In this document: positions 18,732 to 27,451 of the stretch, piece by piece
How positions within the stretch are numbered: position 1 is the first letter of the stretch
Layout of the letters: each line of letters opens with the position of its first letter
NCBI RefSeq assembly: GCF_001894865.1
Contig: NZ_BCXA01000048.1
Span: 1-57,487, forward strand
Origin: Rhodococcus maanshanensis NBRC 100610
Lineage (GTDB): Bacteria > Actinomycetota > Actinomycetes > Mycobacteriales > Mycobacteriaceae
Direction: 5' to 3'
Length of the DNA stretch: 57,487 nucleotides
Notes under the pieces: generated by a model
The model's input: only the letters and a program-made list of their open reading frames with translations
Told to the model about the DNA's origin: nothing
The model's database searches: none
Translations under genes and position numbers: made by a program

Positions 18732-19507
18732 TGTCCGCACCCGTTGTAGACAAGGACGCCCCCGCGCTGCCGCCCGTTCCCGAGGGCGCCGTGATGGTGA
18801 CCCTCAAGATCGCCCGCTTCAACCCCGAGGACGGCGAGGGCCAGCACTGGGACAGCTTCCAGGTCCCGACCCTGCCCACCGACCGCCTGCTGAACCTGCT
18901 GCTCTACGTGAAGGGCTACCTGGACGGCACGCTGACGTTCCGTCGCTCCTGCGCGCACGGCGTCTGCGGTTCCGATGCCATGCGCATCAACGGCGTGAAC
19001 CGGCTCGCCTGCAAGGTCCTGATGCGCGACATGCTGCCGAAGGACCCCAGCAAGACCCTCACCATCACGGTCGAGCCCATCAAGGGCCTGCCGGTGGAGA
19101 AGGACCTGCTGGTGGACATGGAGCCCTTCTTCGACGCGTTCCGCGCCGTGAAGCCGTTCCTCATGACCTCCGGCAACGAGCCGACCCGCGAGCGCATCCA
19201 GTCGCAGGCCGACCGCGCGCGCTTCGATGACACCACCAAGTGCATCCTCTGCGCGTGCTGCACCACCTCGTGCCCGGTCTACTGGAGCGACGGCAGCTAC
19301 TTCGGCCCCGCCGCGATCGTGAACGCGCACCGGTTCATCTTCGACAGCCGCGACGAGGGTGCCTCGGAGCGTCTGGACATCCTGAACGACAAGGATGGCG
19401 TGTGGCGCTGCCGCACCACCTTCAACTGCACCGACGCGTGCCCCCGCGGCATCCAGGTGACGAAGGCGATCCAGGAAGTCAAGCGCGCACTGCTGTTCGC
19501 ACGCTGA
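18731..19507 (+). CDS. sdhB: Succinate dehydrogenase iron-sulfur subunit
   Basis: A 258-aa subunit carrying three Fe-S clusters that pass electrons to quinone. The 2Fe-2S cysteines are in RRSCAHGVCGSDAMRING and NRLACK (about 73-97). The 4Fe-4S motif is CILCACCTTSCPVYW near 171-185. The 3Fe-4S/4Fe-4S ligands are in RTTFNCTDACPRGIQV near 226-241. Last gene of the operon, followed by a strong hairpin terminator. Confidence 0.96.
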   Translation: MSAPVVDKDAPALPPVPEGAVMVTLKIARFNPEDGEGQHWDSFQVPTLPTDRLLNLLLYVKGYLDGTLTFRRSCAHGVCGSDAMRINGVNRLACKVLMRDMLPKDPSKTLTITVEPIKGLPVEKDLLVDMEPFFDAFRAVKPFLMTSGNEPTRERIQSQADRARFDDTTKCILCACCTTSCPVYWSDGSYFGPAAIVNAHRFIFDSRDEGASERLDILNDKDGVWRCRTTFNCTDACPRGIQVTKAIQEVKRALLFAR

Positions 19508-19523
19508 GCAATTCAGACGCTTG

Positions 19524-19560
19524 AGGCGCGGTTCCCGGCAACGGGAACCGCGCCTTTTGT
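19524..19560 (+). terminator. Rho-independent terminator of sdhCDAB
   Basis: A 14-bp perfect stem (AGGCGCGGTTCCCG with its complement), a GCAA tetraloop and a following T-rich tail, starting 16 bases after the sdhB stop. Confidence 0.88.
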
Positions 19561-20675
19561 CATTCCCTCCCCCGGTCCGGTCGGGCGACGAGGGCGCCGC
19601 CGCCGCCCGGGTCCACCCGGGTCCCGAAGTCGCGACCGAGCCCGTCGAGGACCCCGCGTAGCCATCGGGTGTCGGCGGCCGAGGCACGGCGCAGCCGCAT
19701 CCGCCGCGATTGCATCGGCACGATCCGGAGCTCGCGCAACTCGTGCGAGCGCGCATCGAGGGTGACCAGGTACAGCGGCCTTAGGTCGTCGCGGAACCGC
19801 TCGTATCCGCCGATGCCCTCGTAATCGTTGATCAGGTCGCCGCAGCCGTACAGGATCGGCCTGCCCCGGTAGATCTCGACGGGGCGCGGATGGTGCGACG
19901 AATGACCGTGCACGATGTCGACGCCGCCGTCGACGAGCCGGTGCGCGAACCGGACCTGCGCCCCTGGCACGCCGAATCCCCAGTTCGACCCCCAGTGGAC
20001 GGACGCCACCAGGAGGTCACCTTCGCGGCGTGCCCGCAGCATCCGTTTGACCACGGCATCGGCGCCGCTGGTCGACATGTCCGCGAGCAGCGCCAGACCG
20101 GGTCGGCCGCCCCTTGCCGCGTCCCGGGGCGAGACACCGGACGACTCCGCGCCCATGGACCAGATCAGCGCGCGGCCCGCGGTGGTGTGCACCGCCACCG
20201 GGGCCCACGCCTGCCGGGCGGTGCGGCCCGCGCCCGCGTGCCGGACACCCGCGCGGCGGAGCGTGCGCAGGGTTTCCTCGAGACCGCGGATGCCGAAGTC
20301 CAGGATGTGGTTGTTCGCCAGGACGCAGACATCGATGTCGGCGGCGGTGAGCACGCCTACATTCGACGGGTGCATCCGGTAGTTGATCCCCTTGGGCGCG
20401 TAGTCGTCTGATGTGGTGACGGCGGTCTCCAGGTTGATCACCCGAAGGTCCGGCTCGGATTCGTCGAGCACCATCAGCGCCTCGCCCCATGGCCAGTCCC
20501 AGTCGACAGGCGCGGCGATCTTGCCGTTCACGCGCTCGGCCAGGGTGACGTACTCGCGTGCGTCGCTCGCGCAGCGCTCCCGCAGCGCGGGCGAGCCGGG
20601 ACACGGCAGGATCTGGTCCACTCCCCTGCCGGTCATCACGTCCCCGGAGAGGAACAGCGTGATCGTCTCGGCCAT
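19560..20675 (-). CDS. CapA-family metallophosphatase-like protein
   Basis: A 371-aa CapA/PGA_cap domain protein, related to enzymes linked with poly-gamma-glutamate synthesis and with calcineurin-like folds. Motifs in order are LFLSGDVMTGRGVDQ near 6-20, INLETAVTTSDDYAPKG near 86, VLANNHILDFG near 120, VHWGSNWGFGVPG near 225 and DIVHGHSSHHPRPVEIYRG near 250. No Sec signal or capB/capC genes are visible, so poly-glutamate synthesis is not supported. A GTG 30 bases upstream (20705) is an alternative start. Tail-to-tail with sdhB. Confidence 0.8.
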   Translation of the reverse strand: MAETITLFLSGDVMTGRGVDQILPCPGSPALRERCASDAREYVTLAERVNGKIAAPVDWDWPWGEALMVLDESEPDLRVINLETAVTTSDDYAPKGINYRMHPSNVGVLTAADIDVCVLANNHILDFGIRGLEETLRTLRRAGVRHAGAGRTARQAWAPVAVHTTAGRALIWSMGAESSGVSPRDAARGGRPGLALLADMSTSGADAVVKRMLRARREGDLLVASVHWGSNWGFGVPGAQVRFAHRLVDGGVDIVHGHSSHHPRPVEIYRGRPILYGCGDLINDYEGIGGYERFRDDLRPLYLVTLDARSHELRELRIVPMQSRRMRLRRASAADTRWLRGVLDGLGRDFGTRVDPGGGGALVARPDRGRE

Positions 20676-20728
20676 TCGTCCATCACCCAGATCCACGGTA
20701 GTCACCCCAGGACCACCGCGCGCGGCGC

Positions 20729-21466
20729 CTACCGGTCGACCACCGTCATGTCGAAGTGGTACATGGTCGCGCGGTAGACGTGGCTGCCGAATTCGACCAC
20801 CCGGCCCTCGTCGTCGAAGGCGGTCCGGTTCATCGTCAACAACGGCGCCCTGACCTTCTCGCCGAGCAGCGCGGCCTCGGCCCGGTCGGCGGCCTTGGCC
20901 CCGATTCGTTGCCGCGCGAGGCGGATGTGCACCCCGCGCGTGCGCAGCGACTGGTACAACCCGTGCGTCTCCAGTTCCTCGGGGCCGGGCGCGAGGACCG
21001 CGGGCAGATGGTTGGTCATCAGCGCGAGCGGCTCGCCGTTGCTCAGCCGCAGCCGGCGGATGGTCGCGACCTCTTCCTCGCCGAGCAGGTTCAGCTCCCG
21101 CGCGAGGTCGCCGGTCGGCGCGCCGACCCGGTACTCGAGCAGCGTGGTGGTCGGGTTCTGACCTGCCTTGGCGAGATCGTCGAAGAGGCTGGTCAGCTCG
21201 ATCGGCCGGTGTACCGGCCCCTGCACCACCTGGGTTCCGACGCCGCGCTTGCGCACCAGCAGACCCTTGTCGACCAGTTCCGCGATGGCGCGCCTGGCGG
21301 TTGGCCTGGACAGGTTCAGCCGCTTGGCCAGGTCGAGCTCGTTCTCGAAGCGGTCCCCGGGCCCCAGGTCGCCGCCCAGGATGGCGCCCTCGATCGCCTG
21401 TGCCAACTGGAAGTACAGCGGTACCGGACTCGACCGGTCGAGTTCAACGGCAAGCGGTGCAGCCAC
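20729..21466 (-). CDS. iolR: GntR/HutC-family regulator, probable IolR
   Basis: A 245-aa transcription factor: N-terminal winged helix (PLYFQLAQAIEGAILGGDL ... LAKRLNLSRPTARRAIAEL, about 17-70) and a C-terminal UTRA effector-binding domain (VATIRRLRLSNGEPLALM ... RTAFDDEGRVVEFG). Divergence from iolCBDEG and an IolR-like motif in the shared intergenic region point to control of myo-inositol catabolism; GntR-type IolR of Corynebacterium glutamicum is the precedent. The ligand is not known. GTG start with GGAG upstream. Confidence 0.78.
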   Translation of the reverse strand: MAAPLAVELDRSSPVPLYFQLAQAIEGAILGGDLGPGDRFENELDLAKRLNLSRPTARRAIAELVDKGLLVRKRGVGTQVVQGPVHRPIELTSLFDDLAKAGQNPTTTLLEYRVGAPTGDLARELNLLGEEEVATIRRLRLSNGEPLALMTNHLPAVLAPGPEELETHGLYQSLRTRGVHIRLARQRIGAKAADRAEAALLGEKVRAPLLTMNRTAFDDEGRVVEFGSHVYRATMYHFDMTVVDR

Positions 21467-21560
21467 TCTCGGCTCCGATCATCGACGGCGACCGCGCCCG
21501 TGCGGCCGCCGAAAAGGCAGGCTGAGGCGAAGATTAACACCAGTTGACCGAAAGTTAGAA

Positions 21561-21581
21561 TGTTAGGACAAACGGTTGACA
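21561..21581. promoter_or_regulatory. IolR-like operator adjoining a TTGACA -35 element
   Basis: The minus strand of 21561-21570 reads TGTCCTAACA, which fits KGWCHTRACA, the C. glutamicum IolR motif as I remember it. A second CTAAC copy lies nine bases away. TTGACA at 21576-21581 with a CAGAGT hexamer 18 bases further could be the iolC promoter. Assignment is tentative. Confidence 0.45.
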
Positions 21582-21646
21582 TTCCCCCGCGGAGTGGCGC
21601 AGAGTTTGCATCAGAGATCAGTCTCCATCAACGTCGGGAGTCCCTC

Positions 21647-22624
21647 TTGGCAAACACGGGAAATCGACTGTTCGACGTGCTCGCCATCGGGCGATGCGGC
21701 GTCGACCTCTACCCGATGCAGACCGGTGTCGGCCTCGAGGACGCCCAGCTCTTCGGCAAGTTCCTCGGCGGCAGCGCGGCAAACGTGGCCGTCGCTGCTG
21801 CCCGCCTGGGCCTGCGCAGCGCCCTGATCTCCGGCGTCGGCAACGACCCGTTCGGCACGTTCGTGCGCGCCGAACTCGCCCGCCTCGGCGTCGACAACCG
21901 GTACGTCCGCACGGATCAGGAGTACCCGACGCCGATCACGTTCTGCGAGATCTTCCCGCCCGACCGGTTCCCGCTGTACTTCTACCGCCGCCCCGCCGCA
22001 CCGGATCTGCAGCTGCGCGCGGACGAGATCGACACCGCGACCGTCCGGTCCGCGGCGCTGTACTGGTCAACGCTGACCGGTCTGTCCGAACAGCCAAGCC
22101 GCGATGCTCATTTCGCCGCGTGGCTGGCGCGCGGCCGCGCGCGGCACACGGTGCTCGACCTCGACTACCGGCCGATGTTCTGGGATTCCCCCGCGGCGGC
22201 CACCGCCGTCGCCCAGCGGGCGCTGCACCAGGTCAGCGTGGCGGTGGGAAATCTCGAGGAGTGCGAGATCGCGGTCGGCGAGAGCGATCCACGCAGGGCG
22301 GCCGATGCGCTGCTCGACATGGGCGTCGAACTCGCGGTCGTCAAGCGTGGACCGGCTGGCGTGCTCGCCAGGACCAGGGACGAGACGGTGACCGTGCCGC
22401 CCGTCACAGTCGAGGTTGTCAACGGGCTCGGCGCAGGCGACGGCTTCGGCGGCAGCCTCTGCCATGGCCTGCTCGCGGGCTGGCCTCTCGAGAAGGCGCT
22501 GCGCCACGCCAATGCCGCGGGCGCCATCGTCGCCTCACGCCTGGAGTGCTCCACCGCGATGCCGACGGCGGACGAGGTCGCGGCGCTCGCCGAGCAGTCC
22601 GCCGTGGGGGCCGTCGATGCCTGA
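21647..22624 (+). CDS. iolC: 5-dehydro-2-deoxygluconokinase
   Basis: A 325-aa PfkB/ribokinase-family kinase that phosphorylates 5-dehydro-2-deoxygluconate in inositol catabolism. FDVLAIGRCGVDLYP opens the fold. GGSAANVAVAAARLG (about 42-56) is the PfkB signature region, and VVNGLGAGDGFGGSL near 260-274 holds the catalytic Asp and anion hole. I chose TTG 21647 because GGGAG ends 6 bases before it; upstream in-frame starts lack this. The stop overlaps iolB by 8 bases. Confidence 0.88.
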   Translation: MANTGNRLFDVLAIGRCGVDLYPMQTGVGLEDAQLFGKFLGGSAANVAVAAARLGLRSALISGVGNDPFGTFVRAELARLGVDNRYVRTDQEYPTPITFCEIFPPDRFPLYFYRRPAAPDLQLRADEIDTATVRSAALYWSTLTGLSEQPSRDAHFAAWLARGRARHTVLDLDYRPMFWDSPAAATAVAQRALHQVSVAVGNLEECEIAVGESDPRRAADALLDMGVELAVVKRGPAGVLARTRDETVTVPPVTVEVVNGLGAGDGFGGSLCHGLLAGWPLEKALRHANAAGAIVASRLECSTAMPTADEVAALAEQSAVGAVDA

Positions 22625-23510
22625 CGCGAACCACCTCCCCGCGGGCACCGCCGCCGACGGCCCGTTCGCGCTGGCCATCACCCCGCAGTCGGCGGGCTGG
22701 AGCGCGTCGAGCCTGTGGGTCCTCGAGCTGCCGCCTGGCGGTCGGGTCGACCTCGAGTCCGGCGACGACGAGATCATCGTGCTCCCGCTGTCCGGGGCCG
22801 CAACTGTGGGGTGCGATGGCCGCGAGATCGGCCTCGCCGGTCGGCGATCGGTGTTCGACGGACCGAGCGATTTCGGCTACGTCGGGCGGGGACGCGCCTT
22901 CGCCGTGGGCAGCGTGGACGGCGGCCGCTTCGCCCTGTGCGGCGCGCGGGCGGCAACCGAACTCCCGTTCCGCCACGTCCCGGCCGCCGCGGTCCCGATC
23001 GAGCTGCGCGGCGCGGGACACTGCAGTCGTCAGGTGCACAACTTCGCGATGGCCGACACCTTCGACGCCGATTCGATCCTGGCCTGCGAGGTGATCACCC
23101 CGGCGGGCAACTGGTCCTCGTACCCCAGCCACAAGCACGACGAGGAGACCGCGCACGAGTCCGCGCTCGAGGAGATCTACTACTTCGAGTTCGGTGAGAC
23201 CGGCGCGCGGTCGGTGGATCTGGACCGTCGCGGGTTCGGGTTCCACCGGGTGTACGGCACCCAAGAGCGACCGATCGACGTGCTGGCCGAGGTGCGCACC
23301 GGGGACGCCGTGCTGGTTCCGCACGGGTACCACGGGCCGTCCGTGGCCGCACCCGGCTACGACATGTACTTCCTGAACGTGATGTCCGGGACCGGCACTG
23401 GGCGGTCCTGGCGGATCGTCGACGATCCAGCCCACGCCTGGATCAGGCAGACCTGGCGAAGCCAGGACATGGACCCCCGACTGCCCCTCCCCCGGACCAC
23501 AGGAGTGTGA
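22617..23510 (+). CDS. iolB: 5-deoxy-glucuronate isomerase
   Basis: A 297-aa bicupin isomerase converting 5-deoxy-glucuronate to 5-dehydro-2-deoxygluconate. The metal-binding cupin motif is SSYPSHKHDEETAHESALEE (about 164-183), followed by IYYFEF. A second histidine occurs in VLVPHGYHGPSVAAPGYDMY near 240. Starts inside the end of iolC and ends four bases into iolD's upstream GTGA, so it is fully embedded in the operon. Confidence 0.9.
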   Translation: MPDANHLPAGTAADGPFALAITPQSAGWSASSLWVLELPPGGRVDLESGDDEIIVLPLSGAATVGCDGREIGLAGRRSVFDGPSDFGYVGRGRAFAVGSVDGGRFALCGARAATELPFRHVPAAAVPIELRGAGHCSRQVHNFAMADTFDADSILACEVITPAGNWSSYPSHKHDEETAHESALEEIYYFEFGETGARSVDLDRRGFGFHRVYGTQERPIDVLAEVRTGDAVLVPHGYHGPSVAAPGYDMYFLNVMSGTGTGRSWRIVDDPAHAWIRQTWRSQDMDPRLPLPRTTGV

Positions 23511-23512
23511 GC

Positions 23513-25465
23513 GTGGCACAGCGACAGGAAGTACCGAACACCGAAGCGACGGTGCGGCTCTCCGTCGCGCAGGCCGCCGTGCGGTTCCTGGCGAACCAGT
23601 TCACCGAGCGCGACGGCGACCGCACCCGGCTGTTCGCGGGCTGTCTCGGGATCTTCGGCCACGGCAACGTCGCAGGCCTCGGGCAGGCACTGCTCGAGGC
23701 CGAGCTCGAGGACCCGAGTCTGATGCCGTACGTGCTCGGGCGCAACGAACAAGCGATGGTGCACACCGCCGCCGCGTACGCCAGGGCTCGGGGCCGGCTA
23801 AAGACCTGGGCGGTGACGACGAGCGTCGGACCGGGCGCGACGAACATGATCACAGGCGCCGCGCTCGCCACCATCAACCACCTGCCGGTGCTGCTGTTGC
23901 CCGCCGACACCTTCGCCACCCGGGTCGGTGCCCCCGTCCTGCAGGAGCTGGAGTTGCCCTCCAGCGGCGACGTCACGGTGAACGACGCCTTCCGGCCGGT
24001 GTCGCGGTACTTCGACCGGGTGTGGCGGCCCGAGCAGCTGCCCGCCGCCCTGCTCGGCGCGATGCGGGTGCTCACCGATCCGGTCGAGACCGGCGCGGTG
24101 ACCGTGGCGATCCCCCAAGACGTGCAGACCCAAGCGCACGACTGGCCGGAATCGCTCTTCGCGGAGCGGATCTGGCATGTGGGACGCCCGCTGCCGCAGC
24201 GCGCCGCCCTCGAGCGCGCGATCGAGGTGGTCCGTGCGGCGCGCCGACCCCTCGTCGTCGCGGGTGGCGGCGTCCTCTACTCGGGCGCGTCCGAGTCGCT
24301 GGCCCGGTTCGCCGAGCTCACCGGGATCCCGGTGGCGGTGACCCAGTCCGGCAAGGGCTCGCTCGCGTCGGACCACCCGCAGTCCGTCGGCGCGGTCGGC
24401 GCCACCGGGACCACCGCCGCGAACGAGCTCGCCGCCGCGGCCGACGTGGTCATCGGGATCGGCACCCGGTACACCGATTTCACCACCGCCTCCCGGTCCG
24501 CGTTCGCCGATCCGGGCGTGCGGTTCGTCAACATCAACGTCGCCTCCTCGGACGCCGCCAAGCAGTCCGGGGTGAGCGTGATCGCGGATGCCAGGGAGGC
24601 GCTCGACGCCCTCACCGCAGAACTGCACGATCACCGGGTGCCGCAGGAATACCGGATGCGGGCAACCGAATTGGTGCGGATCTGGGACGCCGCCGTGGAC
24701 TCCGCATACCGGTCGGCGGGCGCGAGACTCACCCAGACCGAGGTGATCGGGCTGGTGAACACGCTCTCGGACCCGACGGACGTGGTCGTGTGCGCGGCGG
24801 GCTCGCTCCCCGGCGACCTGCACAAGCTGTGGCGGGTCCGCGACCGCGCGGGCTACCACGTCGAGTACGGCTACTCCTGCATGGGATACGAGGTGGCGGG
24901 CGGTCTCGGCGTCGCGATGGCCTGCCCCGGGCGCGATGTGTTCGTGATGGTCGGCGACGGTTCCTATCTGATGATGGCAACCGAGCTGGTCACGGCGGTC
25001 CAGGAAGGGATCAAGGTGATCGTCGTGTTGGTCGACAACCACGGATTCGCCTCGATCGGGTCGCTCTCGGAATCGGTTGGCTCGCAGCGCTTCGGCACCC
25101 GATATCGGTACCGGTCGCCGGACGGCCGTCTCGGCGGCGGCCCGCTGCCGGTCGACCTCGCCGCGAACGCCGCCAGTCTCGGCGTCGACGTCATCTCGGC
25201 CCGCACCGCGAGCGAGTTCACCGACGCCGTCAAGGCCGCCAAGGCGAGCGCGCGCAGCACGGTGCTGTACGTCGAGACGGACCCGCTGGTCTCCGCGCCG
25301 GACAGCGGGTCCTGGTGGGATGTACCGGTTTCCGAGGTCTCGGCCCTGCCGTCCACCCGACAGGCCCGCGAGGGGTACGAAACCCGCAAGCGGGCCCAAC
25401 GGCACCACCTGCGCCCGTCCGAGAGCGCAGAGCCGCACCGCGCGGTCGGAGAGGAGCCACGATGA
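23513..25465 (+). CDS. iolD: 3D-(3,5/4)-trihydroxycyclohexane-1,2-dione hydrolase (ThDP-dependent)
   Basis: A 650-aa thiamine-diphosphate enzyme that opens the inositol ring after dehydration. The cofactor-activating Glu is in VLGRNEQAMVHTAAAYARA near 77. The pyrophosphate-Mg motif runs from GDGSYLMMATELV near 483 to VVLVDNHGFASIGSL near 508. AGGAG at 23501 fits GTG 23513 (7-base spacer) better than the GTG at 23507, which is only one base away, so I used 23513. Ends overlapping iolE (ATGA). Confidence 0.92.
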   Translation: MAQRQEVPNTEATVRLSVAQAAVRFLANQFTERDGDRTRLFAGCLGIFGHGNVAGLGQALLEAELEDPSLMPYVLGRNEQAMVHTAAAYARARGRLKTWAVTTSVGPGATNMITGAALATINHLPVLLLPADTFATRVGAPVLQELELPSSGDVTVNDAFRPVSRYFDRVWRPEQLPAALLGAMRVLTDPVETGAVTVAIPQDVQTQAHDWPESLFAERIWHVGRPLPQRAALERAIEVVRAARRPLVVAGGGVLYSGASESLARFAELTGIPVAVTQSGKGSLASDHPQSVGAVGATGTTAANELAAAADVVIGIGTRYTDFTTASRSAFADPGVRFVNINVASSDAAKQSGVSVIADAREALDALTAELHDHRVPQEYRMRATELVRIWDAAVDSAYRSAGARLTQTEVIGLVNTLSDPTDVVVCAAGSLPGDLHKLWRVRDRAGYHVEYGYSCMGYEVAGGLGVAMACPGRDVFVMVGDGSYLMMATELVTAVQEGIKVIVVLVDNHGFASIGSLSESVGSQRFGTRYRYRSPDGRLGGGPLPVDLAANAASLGVDVISARTASEFTDAVKAAKASARSTVLYVETDPLVSAPDSGSWWDVPVSEVSALPSTRQAREGYETRKRAQRHHLRPSESAEPHRAVGEEPR

Positions 25466-26367
25466 GCGTGATCCACGTCGGATCGGCGCCCGTCTCCTGG
25501 GGGGTGTGGTTCGGCACGGACCCACGACAGGTGCCGTACGGCCGGTTCCTCGACGAGGTGTCCGCGGCCGGCTACCGGTGGATCGAGCTGGGCCCCTTCG
25601 GGTATCTGCCCACCGACCCGCAGCGCCTCCGCGACGAGCTCGGCGCCCGCGATCTCCGGCTTTCCGCCGGCACCGTCTTCGAGCGCCTGCACCAACCCGG
25701 CTCATGGGATGCGGTGTGGGAGGACGTCAGCCGGGTGGCCGAGTTGACGGCAGGGGCGGGCGGCCGCCAGGTGGTGGTGATACCCGAGATGTGGCGCGAT
25801 CCCGCAACCGGGACCGTCCGGGAGGACAGCCGTCTCAGCCAGGAGCAGTGGCGCGCCAAGACGTCCGGGATCGACCGGCTCGGCCGGGCGATGTTCGAGG
25901 AGTTCGGGGTGGCGCTGCGCTATCACCCGCATGCCGACAGTCACGTCGGCAGACAGGACGAGGTGGTCCGGCTGCTCGAGGACACCGATCCGACTTACGT
26001 GAACCTGTGCCTGGACACCGGCCACATCAGCTATTGCGGCGGCGACAACCTCGCGATCATCGGCGACCATCCGGACCGCATCGGCTACCTGCATCTCAAG
26101 CAGGTCGATCCGGCCATCGTCGCCAAGGCCGAGGAGCAGGACCTGACGTTCGGTGAGGCCGTCATGCTCGGGGTGATGGTCGAACCGCCGCGCGGTGTCC
26201 CCGAGCTGCCCCCGCTGCTCGCCGCGCTGGACGAGCTCGACGTCGACCTGTTCGCGATCGTCGAGCAGGACCTGTATCCGTGTTCGGGCGACGTGCCACT
26301 ACCCATCGCCGCACGCACCCAGAAGTACCTGTCGGGATGCGGTATCCCGGCTCTCCGGTTCGACTGA
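25462..26367 (+). CDS. iolE: myo-Inosose-2 dehydratase
   Basis: A 301-aa TIM-barrel metal enzyme removing water from scyllo-inosose. It starts with VGSAPVSWGVWFGTDP, typical of IolE, and includes YRWIELGPFGYLP near 31. YHPHADSHVGRQDE near 155, NLCLDTGHISYCGGDN near 182 and GYLHLKQVDP near 210 supply metal ligands. GAGGAG precedes the ATG; four-base overlap with iolD. Confidence 0.92.
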   Translation: MSVIHVGSAPVSWGVWFGTDPRQVPYGRFLDEVSAAGYRWIELGPFGYLPTDPQRLRDELGARDLRLSAGTVFERLHQPGSWDAVWEDVSRVAELTAGAGGRQVVVIPEMWRDPATGTVREDSRLSQEQWRAKTSGIDRLGRAMFEEFGVALRYHPHADSHVGRQDEVVRLLEDTDPTYVNLCLDTGHISYCGGDNLAIIGDHPDRIGYLHLKQVDPAIVAKAEEQDLTFGEAVMLGVMVEPPRGVPELPPLLAALDELDVDLFAIVEQDLYPCSGDVPLPIAARTQKYLSGCGIPALRFD

Positions 26368-26383
26368 TCACGAGGAGCACACC

Positions 26384-27451
26384 ATGTCTGATACTCGGGA
26401 CCTGCGCGTGGCCGTGCTGGGCGTCGGCGTCATGGGTGCCGATCACGTCGACCGGATCAACAGGCGGATCAGCGGCGCGCGGGTCACGGTGATCAGCGAC
26501 GCCTCCGCGGAACGGGCCGCGGAGGTCGGGGCGAGCGCATCGGATGCGCAACTGGTGACCGATCCGTTCGAGGCGATCGCCGTCGAGGACGTGGACGCGG
26601 TCCTGCTCGCCACGCCGAGCGCGGCGCACGCCGAGCAGGCACTCGCCTGCGTGAACGCGGGCAAGCCGGTGCTCTGCGAGAAGCCGTTGGCCACCGATGC
26701 CGAGGGTGCACTCGAGATCGCCAGGCGGGAAGCGGAACTCGGTCGGCGGCTCGTGCAGGTCGGGTTCATGCGCCGCTTCGACCACGAGCACGAGCGGCTC
26801 AAGTCGCTGATCGATGCCGGCGAGCTCGGCCAGCCCCTCGTGATGCATTGCGTGCACCGGAACCCGGCGGTGCCGCCGCGGTGCGACAGCGCGACGGTGA
26901 TCTGGAACTCGGTGGTGCACGAGATCGACGCGACGCGGTACCTGCTCGGCGAGGAGATCATGGCGATCACCGTGCTGCGACCGACGCCGAGCTCCCATGC
27001 GGCGGAAGGACTTCAGGATCCGCAGCTGGTGATCCTCGAAACCGAGACCGGTCGGATGGTGGACATCGAGGTCTTCGTCACGAGCGGCGTCGGCTACGAG
27101 GTCCGGACCGAGGTCGTCGGTGAGCGGGGCAGCGCGATGATCGGCCTCGACGTCGGGCTGGTGCGGCGGACCGACCCCGGCAGGTGGGGCGGTCAGATCA
27201 CTCCCGGCTTCCTGGAGCGGTTCGGTCAGGCCTACGACAGCGAGGTCCAGCGCTGGGTGGACGCCGTCCGGGCAGGCGGCGGATCCGGCGACTGCGTCGA
27301 CGGCCCCGGCGCCTGGGACGGGTATGCCGCCGCCGCGGTGTGTGCGGCCGGGATCCGGTCGCTGGAGACCTGGGACCGGATCGAGGTGGACATGGTGCCC
27401 CGCTCGACCGTCGACGCGTCAGCGAGGGTCGAGCCCGAGCAGTCCGAGTAG
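26384..27451 (+). CDS. iolG: Gfo/Idh/MocA oxidoreductase, probable inositol 2-dehydrogenase
   Basis: A 355-aa NAD(P)-dependent dehydrogenase. Residues 8-20 hold the Rossmann GVGVMGADH motif, LCEKPLATD near 98 is the family EKP motif, and VVHEIDATRYLLGEE near 175 carries the catalytic His. Position at the end of the iol operon argues for oxidation of myo-inositol or an isomer to inosose. GAGGAG with 6-base spacing sets the start. The final 33 bases overlap the convergent gene. Confidence 0.85.
   Translation: MSDTRDLRVAVLGVGVMGADHVDRINRRISGARVTVISDASAERAAEVGASASDAQLVTDPFEAIAVEDVDAVLLATPSAAHAEQALACVNAGKPVLCEKPLATDAEGALEIARREAELGRRLVQVGFMRRFDHEHERLKSLIDAGELGQPLVMHCVHRNPAVPPRCDSATVIWNSVVHEIDATRYLLGEEIMAITVLRPTPSSHAAEGLQDPQLVILETETGRMVDIEVFVTSGVGYEVRTEVVGERGSAMIGLDVGLVRRTDPGRWGGQITPGFLERFGQAYDSEVQRWVDAVRAGGGSGDCVDGPGAWDGYAAAAVCAAGIRSLETWDRIEVDMVPRSTVDASARVEPEQSE

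Noticed and set aside
16449-18740. Very long open frame antisense to sdhD/sdhA
   Set aside because: It is a typical high-GC shadow frame: low-complexity Val/Leu/His/Asp composition, no ribosome site, and sdhA is unmistakable on the other strand.
19560-20675. Poly-gamma-glutamate capsule synthesis
   Set aside because: Only a CapA-like gene is present; capB and capC are absent, so the pathway cannot be claimed.
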